Shown here one piece after another: positions 1 to 5,526 of a stretch of 8,576 nt of DNA. The number at the start of each line of letters is the position of its first letter. Positions within the stretch are counted from its first letter, which is position 1. The position numbers were made by a program, and so were the translations under genes. The notes under the pieces were generated by a model, which saw nothing but the letters and a program-made list of their open reading frames with translations, made no database searches and was not told where the DNA came from. Origin of the DNA: RGIG2206 sp045648425 (GTDB lineage: Bacteria; Bacillota; Clostridia; Oscillospirales; Acutalibacteraceae); NCBI GenBank assembly GCA_045648425.1, contig JAZRNV010000115.1, forward strand, positions 1 to 8,576. Reading direction: 5' to 3'.

Positions 1-12
1 AATATAAGACAA

Positions 13-60
13 AACTACCCGAAGAAGAGATATTAAAACTCTTTTAGGGTAGTTCTTTTT
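13..60 (+). terminator. Rho-independent terminator of an upstream gene
   Basis: AACTACCC (13-20) pairs perfectly with GGGTAGTT (47-54) and is followed by CTTTTT (55-60). Inside the loop, AAGAG (25-29) can pair with CTCTT (39-43) and extend the structure. The T tract is on the plus side, so it most likely ends a plus-strand transcript from a gene left of the window. The minus side is also T-rich (TTTTGTC), so some bidirectional activity is possible. A TAA lies at 5-7, but too little sequence precedes it to claim a gene end. Confidence 0.8.
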
Positions 61-162
61 GTAAACGAAAACCACGTGATAGTCGCGTGGTTCAAAAGAG
101 CTTTAGCGATGAACAAAAATTGCAGAAATCAAAGGCAAACACAGAAAGCGCTTTATGTCCTG

Positions 163-203
163 CCTCCCTCTGACGAGGGAGGTGGATTTTTGCGAAGCAA
201 AAA
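163..203. repeat. Tandem hairpin pair, module 1 of the mosaic
   Basis: Two perfect hairpins lie 4 bp apart: an 8-bp stem CCTCCCTC/GAGGGAGG with loop TGAC (163-182), and a 7-bp stem TTTTTGC/GCAAAAA with loop GAA (187-203). The purine-rich tail GACGGAGGGAGAG follows and partly repeats the GGGAGG arm, so an alternative pairing with the first arm (CCTCCCTC) is possible. The compactness and tri/tetraloop geometry argue for a folded RNA or a repeat element rather than chance. Confidence 0.6.
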
Positions 204-237
204 GACGGAGGGAGAGAAAAGGAAAGACTACCCTTCA

Positions 238-274
238 GTCGGCTGCCGCCGACAGCTCCCCTGACAAGGGGAGC
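238..274. repeat. Tandem hairpin pair, module 2 of the mosaic
   Basis: GTCGGC/GCCGAC with loop TGCC (238-253) is followed after one base by GCTCCCCT/AGGGGAGC with loop GACA (255-274). Both stems are perfect. There is no T tract, so this does not look like a terminator. It is preceded by CCCTTCA, which I recall as the typical lead-in of a repeat common in gut Clostridia (memory, unverified). Confidence 0.6.
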
Positions 275-393
275 CGGCAAAGACTTACAACCCGTTTACG
301 GGTCGCCGATGACCGTTGCGTGGCTGGCAGGCCAATAAAAAGCGCACTTGTGCGCCGCCGGTATCACATAGGGCTATGCCCGAAAATGAAATA

Positions 394-417
394 CCCCCGC
401 ATAGCGGGGTTATTTTT
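394..417. terminator. Terminator-like hairpin, possibly bidirectional
   Basis: CCCCGC (395-400) and GCGGGG (404-409) form a 6-bp GC-rich stem with loop ATA, followed by TTA and TTTTT (413-417). Read on the minus strand, the same stem is followed by GTATTTCATTTT. It could therefore be the first terminator met by the minus-strand operon ending at 537. No better hairpin lies between that stop codon and this position. Confidence 0.5.
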
Positions 418-425
418 ATTATTTC

Positions 426-480
426 GTGATATTCTTTGCTACGCAAAGAGTGATATGATTGCTAAAGGTAATCGTGATAT
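426..480. repeat. Three GTGATAT repeats at exact 24-bp spacing, with hairpin spacers
   Basis: GTGATAT occurs at 426-432, 450-456 and 474-480, each start exactly 24 bp after the last. The spacers differ in sequence but are palindromic: TCTTTGC-TAC-GCAAAGA (433-449) and GATTGC/GTAATC with one G-T pair (457-473). An inverted partial copy, TATCAC, lies upstream at 362-367. Fixed direct repeat with variable but self-complementary spacers is typical of an interspersed palindromic element. It is too short, and its spacers too structured, for a CRISPR array. The rest of the gap to 536 shows nothing I can name. Confidence 0.75.
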
Positions 481-536
481 TAAAACCTTACGAACACTTG
501 GGCAAACTACGGCGTTTTTTATGTGCGGTTTATATA

Positions 537-2219
537 TTACATAATCTCAAACCCAAACAGTCTGAATTCCTCACAGCCGTTGGCGGTGATGGGTTCAAAC
601 ACAATACGCGTCGCAGTCCAATCGACCTTATGCACCGCAAAGCGCTGATGGTTATCTTTAATATGCAGACAGTCAATTTCCTTGCCCTCTTTATCAAGCG
701 CCACTACCTTATACTCGGTAATAAGGGTTTGAGGCAGCTTGAAGCTTGTTTCAACCAAGGGGTAACAGCAGGGCATATTGTGATATTTGCGGTTAAGGTC
801 ACTGTCAAACACCAGACGGATGGCGCTGATTTTAGTGGGCGCATCCATAACATACTCGGCCTTTTCGCCAATCCACAGATTATCCTCGCCGCGCTCTATG
901 CCGTTGCAAAGAATGTCATCAGAGCATTTCGCGGCAAGAGAGAGGGGAGAAACCTCTCTTTTTACGTTGGGTATAAAGCAGTCATCAGCAAGAAGGGCCT
1001 GCTGCAGCGCGGCAATGTCCACATCCTCTACCGCCGTTTCACCCTTTACCGCCATTGCCACTGCAGTGCCCAGGGCCTGACCAAGCACCGAGCAGGTGGC
1101 CATAACTCGTGACGAGCTGAGGGCCGAGTGGGTAACGCTGATATTTCTGCCTGCAAAGGTCAGGTTTTCTATATTAGCCGAAATCATACACCTCAGCGGC
1201 AGTCCCCAAGGGCTTGGTGCAGGGTGGAAAATGGTGGGATAACTGTCCTTGTGATAGAAACCGGCAGGGAAGTGGTCATCCATACTCCAACCTGCATAGG
1301 CAACGGTATCGGGGAATTTGCCTCCTGCCTCAACGTCATTTTGAGTTACAAATACCTTGCCTTTGTATCGGCGGCTTTCACGCTTGCCGGGCAAAAATCC
1401 AATCCACTCAAGCTCCCAGTTGTCTACGCCGTGGTCACCGTGGTTTTTCATATGGTCCCAAACACCGTAGCAGATTTTAAGCAGCTCATCGCGGCATCTG
1501 TCGGTGTCGTGAATGCAGTCCCATTCACCGCCAACCTCGATCCACCAAAAGTTGTTGTTCCATTTATCGTCTTTAAAGGGCAGATCTTCTGCTCTTTCGT
1601 ATTTATAGGCCCATTCGGGTGGCGTAAACTCTACCTTATGGTCGGTTTCGCGAATTTGAAACAAACAACTCATACCCATGGTCTTTTTGTCGGCAACCTC
1701 GGGAGGAATGGTTTCGTTAAAGTCGCTCTTTGCCTCTCTGCCATACATATATTCGGCGTGGGTAAGCCCTGCAAGGATAGAGTCACCCGAGCAGTCGGCA
1801 TAATATTTTGCCTTTACGATATGAAAGCTTTCAGCGTTAGATTGCCAACCCTTTACAGAAACTATGCGGTCTCCGTCGCAGGTGGCATCGAGGCAAGAAG
1901 TGTTAAGAAGCAAAGTAAGGTTGGGCTCTGCCTTTGCTTTTTCGTACAGTACACTATCCCACAAAGGAAATTTAAGCCCCTTGTTTTGATAAAAATTCTC
2001 AAGCTGAAGCTCTTCTATGATGCCTGTCTCTCGGTTATCCTTACCGTGAGCACCGCATACCCACATTCTTATTTCTTCCGATGCATTTCCTCCCAAAACG
2101 GGGCGGTCCTGCATAAGCACAACCTTAATTCCGTGACGAGCGGCGGCAATGGCGGTGCAAAGTCCTGCCAATCCACCACCAACAACGCAAAGGTCGGTAT
2201 TGTAGTTTAAATGTTTCAT
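537..2219 (-). CDS. FAD-dependent oxidoreductase (PF12831-like) with extra C-terminal beta domain (A)
   Basis: Last gene of the minus-strand operon, 560 aa, with no signal peptide or membrane segment, so cytoplasmic. Residues 10-19 carry the Rossmann dinucleotide motif (CVVGGGLAGL; G14, G16, G19). The end of the second strand reads QDRPVLGGNAS (37-47), a form I associate with one FAD_oxidored subfamily, instead of the usual ribose-binding Glu. An ADCSGD segment (141-146), the G-x-R-E-S-R-R motif (278-284) and a C-terminal FAD-binding stretch with AGRNIS (356-361) complete the flavoprotein fold. Residues about 455-560 look like a small beta-sandwich (discoidin/galactose-binding-like), which is inference. 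Translation starts at ATG 2219, overlapping the previous stop as ATGA, with AAAGGAG at 2228-2234 inside the upstream gene: translational coupling. The substrate is unknown. Family members are often misnamed xanthan lyase or precorrin-3B synthase. A hydroxyl-oxidising role on a sugar or glycoconjugate is plausible. Confidence 0.88.
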   Translation of the reverse strand: MKHLNYNTDLCVVGGGLAGLCTAIAAARHGIKVVLMQDRPVLGGNASEEIRMWVCGAHGKDNRETGIIEELQLENFYQNKGLKFPLWDSVLYEKAKAEPNLTLLLNTSCLDATCDGDRIVSVKGWQSNAESFHIVKAKYYADCSGDSILAGLTHAEYMYGREAKSDFNETIPPEVADKKTMGMSCLFQIRETDHKVEFTPPEWAYKYERAEDLPFKDDKWNNNFWWIEVGGEWDCIHDTDRCRDELLKICYGVWDHMKNHGDHGVDNWELEWIGFLPGKRESRRYKGKVFVTQNDVEAGGKFPDTVAYAGWSMDDHFPAGFYHKDSYPTIFHPAPSPWGLPLRCMISANIENLTFAGRNISVTHSALSSSRVMATCSVLGQALGTAVAMAVKGETAVEDVDIAALQQALLADDCFIPNVKREVSPLSLAAKCSDDILCNGIERGEDNLWIGEKAEYVMDAPTKISAIRLVFDSDLNRKYHNMPCCYPLVETSFKLPQTLITEYKVVALDKEGKEIDCLHIKDNHQRFAVHKVDWTATRIVFEPITANGCEEFRLFGFEIM

Positions 2220-3271
2220 AGCTTTCGCTCCTTTATATACTGCTTAATTGACTTTGCAAAGCAACGGCCTAACTCTACCAAACGGTCTTGACTCACCTTG
2301 TTGTCGGGTGTGCCAAAGTAGGTCGTCTCAAGGGTAAAGGCGATGTCACATTCGGGCTTGGAGGTCATATATACTGAAAACTGGGCAGATGGCTTATTCC
2401 ACTCAACAAAAGGTGCAATGTCATTAGCTTTTTGGTAGTTAAGTGACTGAGAGGTAATGCTGTCCTCTAAAATTTTGCCAAACAAATTGAATCGGTCAAG
2501 CTTTTCCAAAGAGTTTTGAACAATAAATACTCGGTCATTTCTGCCACCTTTGTGCCAGGGGGAATGAAAATCGAAGGCCAGATGACAACCCTTTTCGTCG
2601 GCATATCTGCGGATGGCCGCCGTTTCGGCATAGATGGACTCTTCGTTTGCGCCGTAATCACGGTTTTGGTCGTGGGGAACACGGCTTTTGCCTTGGTCAC
2701 CGTCAAGCACGCCGTCGTAGTCCACAAAAGGCACGCAAAAAATTGTGCAGTTATCAATAGGCGAGGATACAAGCTCATCAAGTACGCCCTCCAACACATA
2801 GTTGCCCGTCGACTCGCAGGCGTGGTGGCGGGCGGTGAGAATGATGCTCAGACTGCCATCACCAACAGTTACACAAGGGGTGCTGCGTCCCTTGCGGCTT
2901 GTGCAAAGGATGTTAATTTGCAAGCCCTTGCTTTGGGCAAAATCAAAAAACCGCTGAGGATGATAAAGCATATCGTGGGCAAAGTAAACCTTGCTCTCAT
3001 TCTCACCGAAGGTATAGCTAAAGCTGTCACCATCAACCCTGTCAAGCCAATGCCACTTCTTAAGGTCGTGACTGACGGCAGGACCGAAATAGCCAAGCCG
3101 ATTTTTCTGCATTTTGAAGGTTAGGGTTTTTCCTTGGGCCCCATCAACGCAAAAGGCCCAATAAAACCAATCCTCTGCGGTGTCCCGAAGCTCGTTTTCA
3201 AGGTAAACTACGTCGCCTGCAATTTCTTTTACGGATATGTTGCCGCCTGCAAAATTTTTATGAATAATCAT
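2216..3271 (-). CDS. M14-family zinc carboxypeptidase-like enzyme, cytosolic CCP-type (B)
   Basis: Middle gene of the operon, 351 aa. The M14 active site looks complete: zinc ligands in the H-x-x-E pair H150/E153 (RHHACE); a segment PFVDYDGVLDGD ending in DQNRDY (N203, R204), which matches the carboxylate-binding D-x-N-R motif and the upstream N-x-D-G-V pattern of cytosolic carboxypeptidases; the third zinc ligand H236 in FDFHSPW; and the catalytic Glu E315 in FTLETTYFG. Residues about 1-120, with W-F-Y-W-A-F and GKTLTF, resemble the beta-sandwich N-domain of CCP/AGBL-type M14 enzymes. There is no secretion signal, unlike digestive carboxypeptidases, so it should act inside the cell. It starts at ATG 3271 with AAGGAGG at 3282-3288, formed by the end of the upstream gene. 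Being wedged between two flavoenzymes suggests removal of an amino acid or acyl-amide group from a small substrate rather than protein turnover (inference). Peptidase or deacylase activity is undecided. Confidence 0.88.
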   Translation of the reverse strand: MIIHKNFAGGNISVKEIAGDVVYLENELRDTAEDWFYWAFCVDGAQGKTLTFKMQKNRLGYFGPAVSHDLKKWHWLDRVDGDSFSYTFGENESKVYFAHDMLYHPQRFFDFAQSKGLQINILCTSRKGRSTPCVTVGDGSLSIILTARHHACESTGNYVLEGVLDELVSSPIDNCTIFCVPFVDYDGVLDGDQGKSRVPHDQNRDYGANEESIYAETAAIRRYADEKGCHLAFDFHSPWHKGGRNDRVFIVQNSLEKLDRFNLFGKILEDSITSQSLNYQKANDIAPFVEWNKPSAQFSVYMTSKPECDIAFTLETTYFGTPDNKVSQDRLVELGRCFAKSIKQYIKERKL

Positions 3272-3276
3272 AAAAA

Positions 3277-4551
3277 TTAATCCTCCTTGCCGCCGATGAC
3301 CTCTCTGATTTCTTCGGCGGTTATATCTCTTAATTTTTTGTTTTTCTTAACAGCCAAGGCGGCGGCAGCGCCGCAGGCCTCACCTATACCTACGCAAATA
3401 GGCATTGCACGATAGCTTGAATGGGCCATATGGGTGCCGCTTATGTTTCTGCCTGACAGCAGCAGACCGTCAATCTTTTGGGGCACCATACAGCCGTAGG
3501 GGATGGTGTAGCCCTTCTTTTGGGTAAAGTGCTTTTGGCAGCCCGTCTTATCAAGGCCTGCACCTGAAATGTTGTGCACGTCAAAGTTAAAATGTGCATC
3601 GTATACCACATAATCCTCATGCTGAACAGCATTTGAAACGGTGCTTTCGTGCAAGGTTTTAACTCCTTTAAAGTGGCGAGTCTCACGCACGCCGATAAGG
3701 GATGCACTGCCTAAAATATAGCAATTTTCATAGCCCGGGGCGTACTCTCTCAAAAAGTCGACGATGGGCTTTAACTGTTTGCGGCAGGTAATTTCCGCCT
3801 TGGTCAAATCTTTGGCAGAGGTGCCGTCAACACCGATAATGTTGGTCATATTTACGGTAACGACACCTGGAATTGTGGATTTGTAAAGCAAAACGTGACC
3901 TGCAGGGTGAGGCAGCTTTTCTCTTGCCAAAGCTTGTAATTCACCCTTTTCGGTTTCAACCAAGGTCTCAAATGATGGGGGAAACACCGCTCTGTCCATA
4001 TCAACACCGCCAACCTTAAACATAAGGGTGGCCGGCTGCATTTTGCCGTCAGTCTCTCGCCCTTTAATGTATTCGGCGCCACTCATATATGCTGCGTCAC
4101 CGTCTCCGCTGCCGTCAATTACAACCGAGCAGGTGTAGGCGGTAAATCCGCTTTTGTTGTGGCAAAGCACACCTTTAACACAGTCCCCCTCTTTAATAAC
4201 GTCACAAAGGGTAGTGTAAAGCAGAGTGTCTGCACCCGCTTCTTCAAGCATTTCAATATACGTAACGGTCAGCATTTCGGGGTCAATGGATTTAAGACTT
4301 TTGCACTCGAAATAATTCTTTTCGGCAGCTCTGTTCAAAATCTCGTGATAGATTTTGTTACCTACACTGCCTGTAAAATGGCTCATCATACCGGCGGTGG
4401 ATATGCCGCCCACTCTGCCTTGTGCTTCAACGAGCAAGGTTTTGGCGCCGTTGCGGGCAGAGGTAATAGCCGCCGCTACACCTGCAGGGCCTGCACCGAT
4501 AACAATAACCTGATAATCGTTGTTTTCTTTTGCGCAAACGTTAAAATTCAT
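3277..4551 (-). CDS. FAD-dependent oxidoreductase (PF12831-like) (C)
   Basis: First gene of the minus-strand operon, 424 aa, cytoplasmic. It has the FAD Rossmann motif IGAGPAG (18-24; G19, G21, G24), the ribose-binding acid E42 at the end of strand two (LLVEAQGRVGG), the DGSGDGD segment (146-152), the family motif GVRETRH (287-293), and a C-terminal FAD-binding region LLSGRNISGTHMAHSS (364-379) followed by a Gly/Ala-rich helix. It shares architecture with the 560-aa enzyme downstream but is shorter and lacks the extra C-terminal domain, so the two are diverged homologues rather than a recent duplication. The start at ATG 4551 is supported by AGAGGTG at 4557-4563, 5 bp upstream. It is 5 bp from the carboxypeptidase-like gene. 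The substrate is unknown. Oxidation of a CH-OH or CH-CH group in a small molecule is the family-level expectation. Confidence 0.88.
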   Translation of the reverse strand: MNFNVCAKENNDYQVIVIGAGPAGVAAAITSARNGAKTLLVEAQGRVGGISTAGMMSHFTGSVGNKIYHEILNRAAEKNYFECKSLKSIDPEMLTVTYIEMLEEAGADTLLYTTLCDVIKEGDCVKGVLCHNKSGFTAYTCSVVIDGSGDGDAAYMSGAEYIKGRETDGKMQPATLMFKVGGVDMDRAVFPPSFETLVETEKGELQALAREKLPHPAGHVLLYKSTIPGVVTVNMTNIIGVDGTSAKDLTKAEITCRKQLKPIVDFLREYAPGYENCYILGSASLIGVRETRHFKGVKTLHESTVSNAVQHEDYVVYDAHFNFDVHNISGAGLDKTGCQKHFTQKKGYTIPYGCMVPQKIDGLLLSGRNISGTHMAHSSYRAMPICVGIGEACGAAAALAVKKNKKLRDITAEEIREVIGGKED

Positions 4552-4552
4552 A

Positions 4553-4581
4553 TTGACACCTCTGAAAAATTAGTTTACACT
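4553..4581 (+). promoter_or_regulatory. Promoter candidate for the PocR/AraC regulator
   Basis: TTGACA (4553-4558), a 17-bp spacer, and TACACT (4576-4581). The -35 is a perfect consensus and the -10 matches four of six positions. Transcription would start near 4588, giving a leader of about 74 nt. The -35 overlaps the ribosome binding site of the divergent oxidoreductase gene, so this promoter lies inside the opposing gene's leader. Confidence 0.55.
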
Positions 4582-4582
4582 C

Positions 4583-4610
4583 ATAATATAATACAAAATC
4601 ACAGTAAAAA
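4583..4610 (-). promoter_or_regulatory. Weak promoter candidate for the oxidoreductase/peptidase operon
   Basis: On the minus strand, TTTTTA (4610-4605), a 16-bp spacer and TATTAT (4588-4583). The poor -35 is what an activator-dependent promoter would show. Other registers are possible, for example TTTACT with a 17-bp spacer. It faces and overlaps the start region of the regulator promoter. Confidence 0.35.
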
Positions 4611-4617
4611 CCTTGTG

Positions 4618-4646
4618 TTTTGTAGGTGTTTTCTTTGTTTTTGTAG
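4618..4646. promoter_or_regulatory. Direct-repeat operator candidate (AraC-type)
   Basis: TTTTGTAG occurs at 4618-4625 and again at 4639-4646, exactly 21 bp apart (two helical turns). Similarity extends to 12 of 16 positions when flanks are included. AraC-type regulators commonly bind such in-phase direct repeats. The pair ends just upstream of the weak -35 of the minus-strand operon, the expected place for an activator site, and lies in the leader of the regulator gene, so it could also serve autoregulation. Confidence 0.5.
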
Positions 4647-4661
4647 TTGAAAGGTGATAAA

Positions 4662-5504
4662 ATGGAGCTCACGAAGCAAATAAAGGACTACATTCTTTAT
4701 CTTAAAACAGAGCTTGGATTGTATGTCACTCTGCACCCATACGGCAACGAGAGGGTTATAATGGGAACAGAATTGAGCGTTTTTAACATTCACGACAACT
4801 CATATTGCATATTTGCTAAAAGCTGCGGCCAACTTTATGAGCATTGCGTTCAGTGTCAGAAAAAGGTGCGCGAAAAACTAAATCAGGGCAGCTTTGCAGG
4901 AACTTGTCACGCAGGGGTTAAAGAGTTTGTTTATCCGATAATTGACGGTGACACAAACAGAGGATTTGTTTCGGTCAGCGGATATAAGGATGAAAAAGGA
5001 CAATCTTATGTAAAAAGAATATCCGAAAAGTATTTGGTGCCATATCATCAGCTTAAAGATGTTTACAACTCCTTAAAGGGTGAAGCTCCGCTAAAGGAAT
5101 GGGTTGACGGTGTAATAAACCCTCTTATGAGAATGCTGGAGCTGGCATATATAAAGGACAAAGAGCATCCAAATCGAAAGGTTACCTTTACCGACAATGT
5201 GGTGGCGTATATTAAGCGCCACCACAGTGAAAACATAACATCTGAGGATATTTGTCGACGTTTTGCTTGCAGTCGGTCCTATATGAGCGGTTGCTTTAAT
5301 CGCGATATGGGAATGTCGGTCAGAGAATACATCTCTAAGCTGAGAATAGAGGATGCCAAGCAGCTGCTTAAATTTTCCGGCATAAGTGTAACCGAAATCG
5401 CAATGACGGTGGGTTATACCGACTCAAACTATTTTACAAATCTGTTTAAGTGCAAAGTGGGTGTAACGCCAAGCCAATACCGAAAAAGCATAAAAAAGTC
5501 CTGA
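4662..5504 (+). CDS. PocR-domain AraC-family transcriptional regulator (D)
   Basis: A 280-aa regulator. Residues about 5-165 match the PocR sensory domain (PF10114): a Cys-rich core with C49, C55, C62-x-x-C65 and C82, then CHAGVKEFVYPI (82-93) and a Gly-containing GFVSVSGY strand (101-108). In PocR of Salmonella this domain belongs to the 1,2-propanediol response, and the fold is thought to bind small ligands. Residues about 175-277 form a typical two-helix-turn-helix AraC domain (ITSEDICRRFACSRSYMSGC; ISVTEIAMTVGYTDSNYFTN; ending GVTPSQYRKS). I chose ATG 4662 because AAAGGTGA (4650-4657) sits just upstream. An in-frame TTG at 4647 would leave that Shine-Dalgarno inside the gene. It is divergent from the C-B-A operon and most likely controls it. 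The clustered cysteines could bind metal or sense redox (inference). Its stop codon lies inside the terminator stem. Confidence 0.9.
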   Translation: MELTKQIKDYILYLKTELGLYVTLHPYGNERVIMGTELSVFNIHDNSYCIFAKSCGQLYEHCVQCQKKVREKLNQGSFAGTCHAGVKEFVYPIIDGDTNRGFVSVSGYKDEKGQSYVKRISEKYLVPYHQLKDVYNSLKGEAPLKEWVDGVINPLMRMLELAYIKDKEHPNRKVTFTDNVVAYIKRHHSENITSEDICRRFACSRSYMSGCFNRDMGMSVREYISKLRIEDAKQLLKFSGISVTEIAMTVGYTDSNYFTNLFKCKVGVTPSQYRKSIKKS

Positions 5505-5526
5505 TTAATAAATCAGGACTTTTTTT
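5492..5526. terminator. Shared bidirectional terminator between convergent regulators
   Basis: AGTCCTGATT (5497-5506) pairs perfectly with AATCAGGACT (5511-5520) around loop AATA. It is flanked by AAAAAA on the left and TTTTTT on the right, so both strands read as stem plus T tract. The plus-strand regulator's TGA (5502-5504) lies in the stem, and the minus-strand regulator's stop (5525-5527) lies at the edge of the T tract. Confidence 0.9.

Larger units (their letters stand above)
61..420. repeat. Palindrome-dense, MITE/REP-like mosaic (non-coding)
   Basis: This stretch is a string of short perfect hairpins with little unpaired sequence. They are: AACCACG/CGTGGTT (70-76/86-92); CCTCCCTC-TGAC-GAGGGAGG (163-182); TTTTTGC-GAA-GCAAAAA (187-203); GTCGGC-TGCC-GCCGAC (238-253); GCTCCCCT-GACA-AGGGGAGC (255-274); ACCCG/CGGGT (290-303); GCGCAC-TT-GTGCGC (342-355); GGGC-TAT-GCCC (371-381); and the terminator-like stem at 395-409. 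Open frames exist across it but have no ribosome binding site and no protein-like composition. From memory, the CCTCCCTC/GAGGGAGG and GTCGGC/GCCGAC plus CTCCCCT/AGGGGAG modules resemble dispersed intergenic repeats in gut Oscillospirales genomes. I could not check this. No transposase is visible, so a non-autonomous element or degenerate repeat cluster is the best description. Confidence 0.65.

Noticed and set aside
426..480. Possible CRISPR array
   Set aside because: The repeat is only 7 bp, the spacers are 17 bp and self-complementary, and there is no cas gene or leader.
155..544. Open frame of 129 codons across the hairpin mosaic
   Set aside because: The sequence is explained by tandem palindromes; the translation is Arg-rich and low in protein character, with no ribosome binding site.
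459..1112. Plus-strand frame of 217 codons running from the GTGATAT array into the FAD gene
   Set aside because: Mostly antisense to the C-terminal part of the FAD enzyme; begins inside a repeat and lacks a Shine-Dalgarno.
1128..2210. Long open frame on the plus strand (360 codons) opposite the 560-aa FAD enzyme
   Set aside because: It is antisense to a gene with clear flavoprotein motifs, has no Shine-Dalgarno, and its translation shows no domain pattern.
2516..3124. Plus-strand frame of about 200 codons opposite the carboxypeptidase-like gene
   Set aside because: Shadow of a gene with a full M14 active site; no ribosome binding site or recognisable fold.
4647..4661. TTG at 4647 as start of the PocR-type regulator
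   Set aside because: It would place the Shine-Dalgarno AAAGGTGA inside the gene; ATG 4662 is correctly spaced after it.
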